A stretch of 64,000 bases of DNA from Lachnospiraceae bacterium (GCA_017482485.1 JAFUMV010000028.1:1-64000), one strand, 5' to 3'; counted from the stretch's first letter, positions 53,443-61,699 are shown. Numbers and translations: made by a program. Notes: generated by a model from the sequence alone, not told the origin.

Positions 53443-54789
53443 TTATTTTATATGTAACGCAAGACTTTTTTGTGTTTTGCGAAGCATAACAAATGCTATA
53501 ATGCCTACCGGAACATAGGTTGCTGCCTGATTCAGCCACAAGCCATCCAATCCCAACGGCCATAAAAGAACAACCATGATCAAAGGGAAAACAATTGCAG
53601 TGGCCAAAGTAAGGATAGTCGCTTTTTTCGGTTGTTCAATGGCATTGAAAAAGCTCTGAGAAGCATATTCAAACCACCAGAAAAGAAATTCTATACTGAA
53701 AAGTCTCAGTGCATGGGTGGACAATTCCAATAATGCTGCATCGCTGCTGTCAACAAATATGGATGCAATCTGTCTTGGGAACGTGAACATCAGAATAACT
53801 GCAACAGCAGAAACAACTGCTGTAGATGTAAATACGCACTTCACAAGGCTTTTTACACGATTATAGTTTTGAGCACCCCAGTTAAATCCAATCGAAGGCT
53901 GCATGGAATCACAAAGACCGTACAAAAATGGCTGCACCAGATCACTGCAATACATCAAAACGGAGAATGCAGCAACAGCAGTAGTACCGCCCATACGAAT
54001 CAGCAGTACATTCATAACCAGAGAAAATAAACGTCCTGCAATGTTATTCAAGAATGTAGGAGAACCGCAGGCGATAGTTTCTTTCAGTATATGCAATTCA
54101 TACTTCGGTTTCTGGAATTTCAGCAGCGCTTTTCCTTGTATAAAAGGAATCAATGCGATGATGCTACAGGTTGCCATTCCCAAATTGATAGCAAATGCCG
54201 ATCCTACAAGCCCCAAATCCAGAACAACAACAAATAAGATAAGTAACCCAATCTGTAGGCACGACATAAAAATATTCAGAGACATACTGCGACGAATGAA
54301 TCCGCAGATTTTCATGTAGTTATCCATCGCAAAAACAAGTGCTGTCAACGGATTCATAAAGGCATTGATTCGTAAATAGGTAACAGCAAGTTTTGCCACT
54401 TCATCTTCGGCACCCATTAGCCGGATCAATGTTGGAGCAAATATAAACATAAGCATTCCTGTTATGATAGCTGCAAAAACGATTAAAAATACAGAACACG
54501 AAAATATATTGTTTGCTCTCTTGTGATCACCCTTGCCGTGAGCAATGGAAATAGGGACCGAGGAACCCACGCCGATCATATCTGACAATGCAAAGGTAAT
54601 AAATACCAGGGGCATTGCAAGGTTCATGGCTGCAAAAGCATCACCACCAATAAACTGACCAACAAAGATACCCTCTATAATGTTATAAATTGACATTGCA
54701 AACATGCCTATTACCCCGGGGATAGCTGCAGTAAAAAACAATTTCACTGGCGGTGTTTCAGCATATAGGCGATTTGTATTTGTATCCAT
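53443..54789 (-). CDS. MATE-family efflux transporter (copy B, second type, intact)
   Basis: A 448-residue MATE protein (AAIPGVIGMFAMSIYNIIEGIFVGQ; MIGVGSSVPISIAHGKGDHKRANN; SDLVQPFLYGLCDSMQPSIGFNWG). It is the full-length counterpart of the broken gene at 44995. A ~280-bp region with a frameshifted small ORF and the structured RNA copy 3 separates it from marR. Confidence 0.92.
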   Translation of the reverse strand: MDTNTNRLYAETPPVKLFFTAAIPGVIGMFAMSIYNIIEGIFVGQFIGGDAFAAMNLAMPLVFITFALSDMIGVGSSVPISIAHGKGDHKRANNIFSCSVFLIVFAAIITGMLMFIFAPTLIRLMGAEDEVAKLAVTYLRINAFMNPLTALVFAMDNYMKICGFIRRSMSLNIFMSCLQIGLLILFVVVLDLGLVGSAFAINLGMATCSIIALIPFIQGKALLKFQKPKYELHILKETIACGSPTFLNNIAGRLFSLVMNVLLIRMGGTTAVAAFSVLMYCSDLVQPFLYGLCDSMQPSIGFNWGAQNYNRVKSLVKCVFTSTAVVSAVAVILMFTFPRQIASIFVDSSDAALLELSTHALRLFSIEFLFWWFEYASQSFFNAIEQPKKATILTLATAIVFPLIMVVLLWPLGLDGLWLNQAATYVPVGIIAFVMLRKTQKSLALHIK

Positions 54790-54790
54790 T

Positions 54791-54971
54791 TTAAAAGACC
54801 CCTTCCCGCAGGCTTGCAGTTCTCATACACAAGTCTTCGTTATATTTTTTTAATATCTCCAGAAACAAACTGCGTTCATCAGAAGATAGCTGCAATATTG
54901 CAATAGATTAAATTGTTTTCTTTAATTTGTCTGTTAATCATCATTCGTAATTCGTCAATGCTTTCATTCAC
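54791..54971 (-). pseudogene. Small helical protein, frameshifted (possibly Spo0E-like)
   Basis: A GTG at 54971 follows AAGGAGG and reads NESIDELRMMINRQIKENN, then stops. Shifting one base gives LQLSSDERSLFLEILKKYNEDL and on to a stop at 54791. Together they make one ~60-residue helical protein broken by a single-base change. The spacing of L..I / LQLS is loosely like Spo0E phosphatases; that identity is weak. Confidence 0.4.
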
Positions 54972-54995
54972 ATTGTTGCACCTCCTTCAAAACGC

Positions 54996-55072
54996 AAAAA
55001 ACGCCCGGTTATCTGTTACAATAACCGGGCGCACCCGACATCTTCTTCTCGACTATCAATCATTGCGATGAT
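54996..55072 (-). ncRNA. MATE-associated structured RNA/attenuator, copy 3
   Basis: Minus strand: hairpin 1 AUCAU-CGCA-AUGAU (55072-55059), linker UCGAGAAGAAG, AUG at 55041, hairpin 2 CGGG-UGCG-CCCG, terminator CGCCCGGUUAU/AUAACCGGGCG (55031-55021 with 55012-55002), U6. The mini-ORF is MSGAPGYCNR (55041-55009). It sits between marR and the MATE gene, as in copy 1. Confidence 0.75.
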
Positions 55073-55536
55073 CAGTCCTCCGATGACATCTGTTCTATTC
55101 TGTTAATTTCTTCTTCCAAAATTCCAATATGTTTTTGTGTGATTTCCAGAAGAAGTTCACGTTCCTGCTCATCAAGCCGTTCAAATGATCTTTCTTCAGC
55201 CTGAACCAATGGAGCTATTTTTTCATCTACAAGAGTTTTCCCTTTTTCAGTAAACAGAATTTGTTTGTTTTTCTTATTGGCAGGAACGCGTTCCAATGTA
55301 ATATACCCCTGTTCTTCCATAGCTTTAATAGCAGAGTTAATAGTCTGCGGTGCATAGAACCAGGAATGGCACAGATCTTTTTGTGTACATGGTTTACCAT
55401 GCTCATATACCGAATATAAAAGCCAGAAAGCTGCATCCGACAGCCCAATGGATTTCGCATAGTCATGGTAAATTACATTCATTTTTTTATGTGCCTGATT
55501 GAAATTATAAAGCACAAAGACCGTTGGTTGTTTCAT
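55072..55536 (-). CDS. MarR-family regulator (copy B)
   Basis: 154 residues starting MKQPTVFVLYNFNQAHKK. The winged-helix region is the same as copy A with scattered changes (LERVPANKKNKQ). It ends at SED because a TGA replaces the GGA of copy A. The start at 55536 matches copy A; an upstream in-frame ATG at 55671 would read back through the operators and is rejected. Confidence 0.9.
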   Translation of the reverse strand: MKQPTVFVLYNFNQAHKKMNVIYHDYAKSIGLSDAAFWLLYSVYEHGKPCTQKDLCHSWFYAPQTINSAIKAMEEQGYITLERVPANKKNKQILFTEKGKTLVDEKIAPLVQAEERSFERLDEQERELLLEITQKHIGILEEEINRIEQMSSED

Positions 55537-55552
55537 ACAGCACCTCACTTTT

Positions 55553-55599
55553 ATCCGAATTCGGAGAATTATTATAATCCGAGTTCGGATAAAAGTCAA
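55553..55599 (-). promoter_or_regulatory. marR promoter with two operator palindromes (copy B)
   Basis: Minus strand TTGACT (55599-55594), 17 bp, TATAAT (55576-55571). ATCCGAGTTCGGAT lies in the spacer (55577-55590) and ATCCGAATTCGGA at 55553-55565. It has the same geometry as copy A. Confidence 0.85.
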
Positions 55600-55664
55600 T
55601 AGATACAGCACAGATACATTCAAAAAATTGATTGTCTGGTTGAATAACAAATAGAGGCTGAGGG

Positions 55665-55693
55665 TTGACAATTGATTATAATCTTAGTAAAAT
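55665..55693 (+). promoter_or_regulatory. Promoter of the third MATE gene
   Basis: TTGACA (55665-55670), 17 bp, TAAAAT (55688-55693). It predicts a ~218-nt leader before the ATG at 55918. Confidence 0.75.
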
Positions 55694-55699
55694 ATATTC

Positions 55700-55786
55700 T
55701 GCTTGCTCGGAGGGCAAATCATTCACTGAAATGATGAGCTGGATAAGGCAACAGGTTGAAATGCCTGTGACTTATCCAGCTTTTTT
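55700..55786 (+). promoter_or_regulatory. Structured leader with strong terminator upstream of third MATE gene
   Basis: A small stem ATCATT/AATGAT (about 55719-55735) is followed by AGCTGGATAAG (55737-55747) paired perfectly with CTTATCCAGCT (55771-55781), with inner ACAGG/CCTGT, then TTTTTT. Promoter, small stem, then a terminator inside the leader is an attenuator or riboswitch layout. I cannot match it to a known family. Confidence 0.6.
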
Positions 55787-55818
55787 GCGTTTTCCGGTAA
55801 TTCAATAAACTATCGGAG

Positions 55819-55897
55819 GATCTGCGACCGCAGTCGTGAGATCGAGAAAGATGACGAGTGCGCTCGGTTTTATGTGAGAAAACCGGGCGTTAATTTT
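55819..55897 (+). ncRNA. MATE-associated structured RNA, copy 4 (+ strand)
   Basis: Hairpin 1 is GAUCU-GCGAC-CGCA-GUCGU-(G)-AGAUC (55819-55843): a different stem from the other copies but the same CGCA loop. Linker UCGAGAAAG, AUG at 55851, hairpin 2 CGAG-UGCG-CUCG (one base pair changed on both sides relative to CGGG/CCCG), and terminator CGCUCGGUUUU/AAAACCGGGCG (55861-55871 with 55879-55889). The mini-ORF is MTSALGFM (55851-55877). It ends ~20 nt before the MATE start. Confidence 0.75.
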
Positions 55898-55917
55898 ATG
55901 TTAAGGAGGACAAACAA

Positions 55918-57258
55918 ATGGATTTTCTCACAGGTAAAATTAAACCTATGTACTTTAAGTATTTGGGTGCAGCATTTGGAAGTTCCCTGATTTCTTCTAT
56001 CTATGGTGTTGTAGATATGGCCATGGTTGGGCAATATCAGGGGCCTGACGGTACGGCGGCACTGGCTGTTGTCAGTCCCGTTTGGAACATTATTTATAGT
56101 TTGGGACTGCTGATGGGTATTGGTGGATCAGTCTTATTCAGCACAATTCGAGGTGAATCTGAAGGTAACAGAGAGCGCTCCAACGAGTATTTTACGGTTG
56201 CAGTTATTGGAACGGTGATATTATCAGTAATTACATGGATTGCAGTTATTTTCTTTGATAGAGAATTGCTGTTGCTGTTTGGTGCGGAGGAAACATTACT
56301 TCCCCTGGCGCAGCAATATGTGCTGCCGGTAAAATTTGCCGTTCCAAGTTTCTTGTTTACTCAGCTGATATCAGCTTTTTTGCGTAACGATGGCAATCCG
56401 GGACTTGCAACAAAGGCGGTCATTTTCGGCGGTGTATTCAATGTGTTTGGTGACTATTTCTTTGTGTTTATGATGGACTGGGGGATCTTTGGTGCCGGAC
56501 TTGCCACGGCAATGGGAAGTGTTGCTTCACTTATTATTATGTGCAGCCATTTTTTCAGTAAGAAGAATACATTGCGTTTTGTGAAGCCCAGCCGCCTGCT
56601 GAATAAGTTAAAGTCGATTACTGTAACTGGTTTCTCTACATTTTTTATTGATGTTGCAATGGGTATTCTTACAATGCTGTTTAACCGACAGATTCTTAAA
56701 TATCTGGGAACGGATGCACTGTCAATCTACGGAATCATCATCAATATTTCGACCTTCGTACGGTGTTGTGCATACAGTATTGGTCAGGCTTCGCAGCCGA
56801 TCATCTCGGTCAACTTCGGTGCCAATCAAGGTTATCGCATCAAAGAGGTTCTGAAATATGCCATTGGTACAGCAGTTGCTTTTGGCTTGATTTGGACAGG
56901 GGCAGCTCTTGCAGCGCCAAATATGTTTATCCGTATTTTTATGACACCTACGGAAACCATTCTGAAAATGGCTCCTGCAATCATTCGCAGTTACGGTATT
57001 TCATTCTTGTTGTTGCCGCTGAACATTTTCTCTACTTATTATTTTCAGGCAATTATGAAGCCAACCACATCGTTTGTTGTTTCTGTTGCCAGAGGGGCAA
57101 TCATTAGCGGCATTCTTATTATGCTCTTACCAGCTGTTGCTCCCGCAGCATCTATCTGGTTTGCTATGCCAATTACTGAACTAATTGTTGCAGTTTTTGT
57201 AGTTGTTATGATGGTTCGTTATACCAACGGATTGTCAAATAGAAGTTCACAAGTATAA
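55918..57258 (+). CDS. MATE-family efflux transporter (third, + strand)
   Basis: A 446-residue MATE protein of a different subgroup from the operon copies (SSLISSIYGVVDMAMVGQYQGPDGTAAL; IIINISTFVRCCAYSIGQASQPIISVNFG). AAGGAGG precedes the start. Its long leader holds a terminator (55737-55786) and RNA copy 4, so its expression is probably controlled by premature termination. It is followed by its own terminator. Confidence 0.92.
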   Translation: MDFLTGKIKPMYFKYLGAAFGSSLISSIYGVVDMAMVGQYQGPDGTAALAVVSPVWNIIYSLGLLMGIGGSVLFSTIRGESEGNRERSNEYFTVAVIGTVILSVITWIAVIFFDRELLLLFGAEETLLPLAQQYVLPVKFAVPSFLFTQLISAFLRNDGNPGLATKAVIFGGVFNVFGDYFFVFMMDWGIFGAGLATAMGSVASLIIMCSHFFSKKNTLRFVKPSRLLNKLKSITVTGFSTFFIDVAMGILTMLFNRQILKYLGTDALSIYGIIINISTFVRCCAYSIGQASQPIISVNFGANQGYRIKEVLKYAIGTAVAFGLIWTGAALAAPNMFIRIFMTPTETILKMAPAIIRSYGISFLLLPLNIFSTYYFQAIMKPTTSFVVSVARGAIISGILIMLLPAVAPAASIWFAMPITELIVAVFVVVMMVRYTNGLSNRSSQV

Positions 57259-57263
57259 TCGAG

Positions 57264-57308
57264 AAAACCACAGCCATTGCTCTGATCAGAGCTAATAGCT
57301 GTGGTTTT
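57264..57308 (+). terminator. Terminator after third MATE gene
   Basis: AAAACCACAGC/GCTGTGGTTTT followed by ATTTTT, with a 23-nt loop. It also works for the convergent tnpV. Confidence 0.85.
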
Positions 57309-57312
57309 ATTT

Positions 57313-57684
57313 TTAGCAATAAATCAATTCATTCAACACAATCTCTTCTGCCGCATTTCGGATATTATTCATGGCACCGACCCACGCCATCTGATCACGA
57401 GCCTTTAACGCTTCGTTTATGCCCTGGCGCTCCTGCATTTGCATGGTAAGCAGTTCCATTCTCTGGTTGGCGGTATCATCTACTTCATTCAGATGCTCCA
57501 CCAGCTTTCCATCCAGCAAAAGTGTGTTGTATAGCACCTTACAGTGTTCTTTCAAATGATGCAGGCGCATCTTGCCGTATTTGCCGTAATGTGGTTCTTC
57601 TTCGGAAAGTGTGAGATCAGGATAATACATCCCATCTGCTCCGAGCGTATATGTACCGCCCATTTCTTCGAATAGTGATTTCAT
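57313..57684 (-). CDS. tnpV: TnpV-family mobile-element protein
   Basis: A 123-residue TnpV-like protein, known from Tn4451-type and other clostridial elements; its role is undefined. Typical stretches are MGGTYTLGADGMYYPDL, MRLHHLKEHCKVLYNTLLLDGKL and MAWVGAMNNIRNAAEEIVLNELIY. It lies directly downstream of rlmD and marks the edge of the island. Confidence 0.85.
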   Translation of the reverse strand: MKSLFEEMGGTYTLGADGMYYPDLTLSEEEPHYGKYGKMRLHHLKEHCKVLYNTLLLDGKLVEHLNEVDDTANQRMELLTMQMQERQGINEALKARDQMAWVGAMNNIRNAAEEIVLNELIYC

Positions 57685-57716
57685 ATGCTATTCCTCCTTG
57701 AAATCAGTAATGATTT

Positions 57717-59396
57717 TTAGATCATCGAAAAATGTTCAAGAGCAGCACGGATAGCATCTTCCTTTTCTTTCGGGCACTGTGGTACTTTCTGATTTTCTTT
57801 CTGAGAGATATTATAATGCTCTCCTACATCAATACCACATTTGCGTTTAATTTGGGAAATATATATAGTTGAAACCTTTAAGCCAAATTCTTTCAGCACA
57901 TAATCTTTGATTTCCTGATAGGTTGCTTTTGACTCGGCAGAGGTAATATCCAATTCATCCAAGTCTAAGTCGACCCCAATCGTATCATCTGGAGTTTTTC
58001 TGGACAAAAGAACTACCGTCTCTGTATGCGTACTGTGACTGAAATTATCCACCACAACGCCCCGCTTCAGCTCATATCCGTTCTCTGTCAAATACTTTAA
58101 ATCCCTCGCCAGCGTTGCGGAGTCGCAGCTCACATATACAATGCGTTCGGGCCGCATGCGCACCATTGTGGACAGACATGCCTCATCGCAGCCCTTCCGG
58201 GGCGGATCCACCACGATGACATCGGCAAAGATGCCCTCTTTTTCATATTTTTCAGGCAGAACTTCTTCCGCTTTGCCCACATAAAAGTGGGTATTTGTCA
58301 GGCCGTTTCTCTCAGCGTTTAATTTAGCATCCTGGATGGCCTGAGGCACAATCTCCACGCCGTAGACTTCCTTCGCTTTCTGCGCCAAAAACAGAGAAAT
58401 CGTTCCGATGCCGCAATAAAGGTCCCAGACGGTTTCCTTACCGTCTAACTGAGCATATTCCAAAGCCTTGCCGTAAATCCGCTCGGTCTGCACGGGGTTC
58501 ACCTGATAAAAAGACTGCGGGGAAATCTTAAAACGCAGTCCGCCGATGGTATCCTCGATCGTATCGCTGCCCTGCACGGTACGGGTCTTTTTGCCCATGA
58601 TCACATTGGTCTGTTCGGTGTTGGAATTGACAGAAAAGCTGGTCATGCCTTTCACCTGTGTAAACAGTCGATCTGCCAGCTGCTTTTCTCCCGGCAGATT
58701 TGCACCGTTTAAAATCAGGCAGACCATGATCTGTCCTGTGGAAAAGCCCTTACGAATCAGAATGTGGCGGAGCAGGCCTTTTCCGGTTTCTTCATCATAG
58801 GCAGGAATCTGTCTTTCCCGGCAGAAATCCAGAATAATGCGCAGAATCTGCTTATTTTCTTCCACGCCCAGCAGGCAGTCCTCCTCCTCGATTATCGTAT
58901 GGGTTCGTCCCGCATAAAATCCGGTGATCAGGCGGCCATTTTTGTCCGTGCCCACCGGGAACTGAGCTTTGTTGCGATAGCGGAAAGGATACTCCATTCC
59001 GATGGGCGCTTCCATCAGCTCATCCACAAATTCCGCGTCAAATCCGCCAATGCGGATCAGGTTATTTTTCACCTTGCGATTTTTAAATTCCAGCTGTTTT
59101 TCATAGGAAAGCGCCTGAATCTGGCAGCCGCCGCACTGACGGTGATGCGCGCAGGGCGGCTTAATACGGTCCGGTGAAGGCTCAATAATTTCCTCCAGAC
59201 GGGCAAACGCATATCCTTTTTTGACTTTCACGATTTTTGCCCTGACCAGATCGCCGATGAGCGCATCTTTGACAAAAAGCGTATAGCCCGCTGTCTCGCT
59301 GCCGGGCTGTTCTTCCAGATGTCCGATGCCCTCGCCGTCTGCTCCCATATCTGTAATTTTTACTGTAAAAATCTGATTTTTCTGAATATTCATCAT
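57717..59396 (-). CDS. rlmD: 23S rRNA (uracil-5-)-methyltransferase RlmD with C-terminal extension
   Basis: 559 residues. An N-terminal TRAM domain (KITDMGADGEGIGHL) precedes the 4Fe-4S cysteines (CAHHRQCGGCQ), the SAM-binding motif WDLYCGIGTISLFLA, the motif VVDPPRKGCDEACL, and the catalytic Cys in VYVSCDSATLARDL. A normal enzyme would end near VVLLSRK, about residue 465. Here ~90 more residues follow (TYQEIKDYVLKEFGLKVSTI, KRKCGIDVGEHYN), and they look more AT-rich. The start is 1-2 codons after the yhaM stop. Confidence 0.92.
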   Translation of the reverse strand: MMNIQKNQIFTVKITDMGADGEGIGHLEEQPGSETAGYTLFVKDALIGDLVRAKIVKVKKGYAFARLEEIIEPSPDRIKPPCAHHRQCGGCQIQALSYEKQLEFKNRKVKNNLIRIGGFDAEFVDELMEAPIGMEYPFRYRNKAQFPVGTDKNGRLITGFYAGRTHTIIEEEDCLLGVEENKQILRIILDFCRERQIPAYDEETGKGLLRHILIRKGFSTGQIMVCLILNGANLPGEKQLADRLFTQVKGMTSFSVNSNTEQTNVIMGKKTRTVQGSDTIEDTIGGLRFKISPQSFYQVNPVQTERIYGKALEYAQLDGKETVWDLYCGIGTISLFLAQKAKEVYGVEIVPQAIQDAKLNAERNGLTNTHFYVGKAEEVLPEKYEKEGIFADVIVVDPPRKGCDEACLSTMVRMRPERIVYVSCDSATLARDLKYLTENGYELKRGVVVDNFSHSTHTETVVLLSRKTPDDTIGVDLDLDELDITSAESKATYQEIKDYVLKEFGLKVSTIYISQIKRKCGIDVGEHYNISQKENQKVPQCPKEKEDAIRAALEHFSMI

Positions 59397-59398
59397 TC

Positions 59399-60343
59399 CT
59401 ACTCCATACGGGTCATGCGCAGATTGGATTCAAACAGACGGTTGAATCCCAGCCATCCGTTATCCGTGCTCTGCTCCAGAATCTCCGTAAAGGTTTCCAG
59501 TTTTGCATCTGCATTATCCGCCAGATTTAAGGCCAGTGCTTCCATGATGGCAGGCTTTTTGGGCGAACCATATTCATATTCTCCGTGATGCGCCAGAATA
59601 CAATGTTTGAGCTGAGACTCCAGTACCTTTGGAAATCCCGGAATTGCACGGGCCTTGTCACCGACCATCTCTGCACCCATCACGATATGGCCCAGAAGCT
59701 GACCGTCATCGGTGTAATCGTTCTGAGGGAAAAGCGAAATTTCCTTTGTTTTTCCGATATCATGGCACATTGCGGCAGTCAGCAGCAAATCTCTTTTTAA
59801 CATGGGATAAGCGCTGCAGTAAAAATCGCAAAACTTCACTACACTCAAAGTATGCTCAAGCAAACCGCCCACAAAACCGTGATGCACTGTCTTTGCCGCG
59901 GAGGACTGGCGAAAAGCCTTGATAAATGCCTGATCTTCCACGAAAAACGCCTGCAGAAGCTTCTTTAAGTAAGCATTTTCAATGCTGGAAATATAGCCCA
60001 GCAGTTCCTGATACATCTGATTATTGTCCTTTTTGCTCACAGGAAGGTAATTGGCGGGCTCATATTCTCCCTCGCGGCACAGTCTGACACGCTTTACATT
60101 GAGCTGCAGTGCGCCCTGAAAGCTGGTCACATCCCCGTAAACCTCTATGTAATCCAGACTGTCAAAGTCATCGATGCCCGCACTGTTGGGATCCCAGATT
60201 TTGGCGTCCACCGTCCCCGTTTTATCCTGTAAAATCACATTGTCATAAGGCTTGCCGTTTTTGGTTACCGCAGACTGTTTGTGCTTGCACAGATAAATAT
60301 CAAAAATGCGGTCTCCTTCTTTCATTTCCTTTATAAATTTCAT
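59399..60343 (-). CDS. yhaM: 3'-5' exoribonuclease YhaM (OB-fold + HD)
   Basis: About 314 residues. The N-terminal OB-fold (VILQDKTGTVDAKIWDP) is joined to an HD phosphohydrolase-type domain with HHGFVGGLLEHT, AAMCHDIGKTKEI and LAHHGEYEYGSPKKP. In Firmicutes YhaM trims RNA 3' ends. AGGAGG upstream of 60343 fixes the start. It is between the HtrA-like gene and rlmD in one operon. Confidence 0.9.
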   Translation of the reverse strand: MKFIKEMKEGDRIFDIYLCKHKQSAVTKNGKPYDNVILQDKTGTVDAKIWDPNSAGIDDFDSLDYIEVYGDVTSFQGALQLNVKRVRLCREGEYEPANYLPVSKKDNNQMYQELLGYISSIENAYLKKLLQAFFVEDQAFIKAFRQSSAAKTVHHGFVGGLLEHTLSVVKFCDFYCSAYPMLKRDLLLTAAMCHDIGKTKEISLFPQNDYTDDGQLLGHIVMGAEMVGDKARAIPGFPKVLESQLKHCILAHHGEYEYGSPKKPAIMEALALNLADNADAKLETFTEILEQSTDNGWLGFNRLFESNLRMTRME

Positions 60344-60403
60344 CTCTGTTTCCTCCTGTTTCAAAATTTCCGATAACTGTCCGATATCCAACAGCCATCC
60401 TTT

Positions 60404-61699
60404 TTATCTGCTCAAAATGACGTCCATCGTCATTTCCCGATACTCTCCCACACCCTGGCGCATCACAGTCACTGTAATCGCAGTATCCGGCGCCAGATTC
60501 ATCATCACATCCTGATACTCCCCAAAAGAGGAAATCTCTGTGGTTCCGATGCGCACAAGCACATCACCGCTCTGGATACCAGCCTCCATAGCGGGGGAAT
60601 CCATCTCAATTCCGGTCACGTAAGCTCCCCTGGGTACCCCTTTGGATTCGGTGACATCCGCAGGCACATCAGTTCCCCGAATTCCCATATGCGCGATTTC
60701 CTGTCCATTGGACAGCTTCTCGATCAGCCTGCGCAGATCTGTGATTCCATAGGCGCTCAAAAGCTTTGTGCTGTCCTTGCCGGATTTGGAGTCAGGCTTA
60801 AGAATGCCCACTACCTGACCCGACAAATTGATCAGAATGCCGGTACCGTTGGTGGACCCTGTCATATCGGTGGTCAGAACCTTTACATTGTGATCCGCAA
60901 GATTTTCATAAGTATCCGCAGATGTCACCATGCCGTAAACCACAGAGGTCGATGTTCCCAGCGGTCTGCCCATGGCAATCACCGGGGAAGCCAGCACACT
61001 GCTGTTGGAGCTTCCAAGCGTTGCCGTTTTGGCCGCCTTTTTTGTCGATTCGGACAGTTCGTTCAAAAGTACGCTGACGATCGCCAGCCCGGTGTCTTCA
61101 TCGTGTCCCTTCATCTGGGCGGTGTGAACTGCCTGATCGGAAAAAGTCACCTCCACGCTGTCCGCGCCGTCCACCACCTTCCAATTGGTAAGAATCAGCA
61201 GTTCCTTTCCGTTTTGTGCAACGATCAGTCCTGCTGCCTGACCCTCATTTTCATAAGTGTTATCAAACCAGTCCATATCTGTAACAACACCGGTCACCGT
61301 AACCATGGATTTGGAAATATCCTGCACCAGAGCATACATGATCCGGTACAGACGCTGATAATCGCTCAGCTCCAGTTCCACCTTCTCCACAACAGTCTGC
61401 GTGACCGTTGTCGGAGTCTCTTCTTCCGTTTCTTCCTCCAGAATCATATCCGCCGGAAGCATTTCCTCATCAATGTCTTCCTCCTTAAGCTCCACCTGCT
61501 GAGGCTCCTCCTCCGGATAAAGCAGATTGGCAAAGACAGGCTCCAGGACCAGAAAGGTTATGCAGGCAATCAGGCCGAAAATCACAGCCATGCTGGCCGT
61601 GATGATGGTCCTGCGAATCAGCTTCTTTCTGCTGAGCGGCCGTTCCTTCACTTTTTCTTTCATAAAATCTATATCCTGATTCTGCTTGTTTTCTTCCAT
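60404..61699 (-). CDS. Membrane-anchored HtrA-like protein, catalytic triad lost
   Basis: A 431-residue protein: cytoplasmic basic segment, one span (IITASMAVIFGLIACITFLV, ~32-51), acidic Glu-rich stalk (62-100), trypsin-like fold (~110-305), and a C-terminal PDZ domain (YVTGIEMDSPAMEAGIQSGDVLV). The family His motif TNNHVV reads TNWKVV (Lys174). The Asp before LA is Gly204. The Ser loop GNSGGP reads TNGTGI (284-288). All three catalytic residues are therefore absent, so it is probably a scaffold or sensor rather than a protease. AAAGGAG precedes the start. Confidence 0.85.
   Translation of the reverse strand: MEENKQNQDIDFMKEKVKERPLSRKKLIRRTIITASMAVIFGLIACITFLVLEPVFANLLYPEEEPQQVELKEEDIDEEMLPADMILEEETEEETPTTVTQTVVEKVELELSDYQRLYRIMYALVQDISKSMVTVTGVVTDMDWFDNTYENEGQAAGLIVAQNGKELLILTNWKVVDGADSVEVTFSDQAVHTAQMKGHDEDTGLAIVSVLLNELSESTKKAAKTATLGSSNSSVLASPVIAMGRPLGTSTSVVYGMVTSADTYENLADHNVKVLTTDMTGSTNGTGILINLSGQVVGILKPDSKSGKDSTKLLSAYGITDLRRLIEKLSNGQEIAHMGIRGTDVPADVTESKGVPRGAYVTGIEMDSPAMEAGIQSGDVLVRIGTTEISSFGEYQDVMMNLAPDTAITVTVMRQGVGEYREMTMDVILSR

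Noticed and set aside
55537..55671. Longer MarR copy B starting at 55671
   Set aside because: It would translate through the promoter and both operators; copy A and the ribosome site support 55536.
55700..55786. c-di-GMP-I (GEMM) riboswitch upstream of the third MATE gene
   Set aside because: GGCAAA is present but the rest of the GEMM core (GACGCAAAGC and the second stem) is missing.
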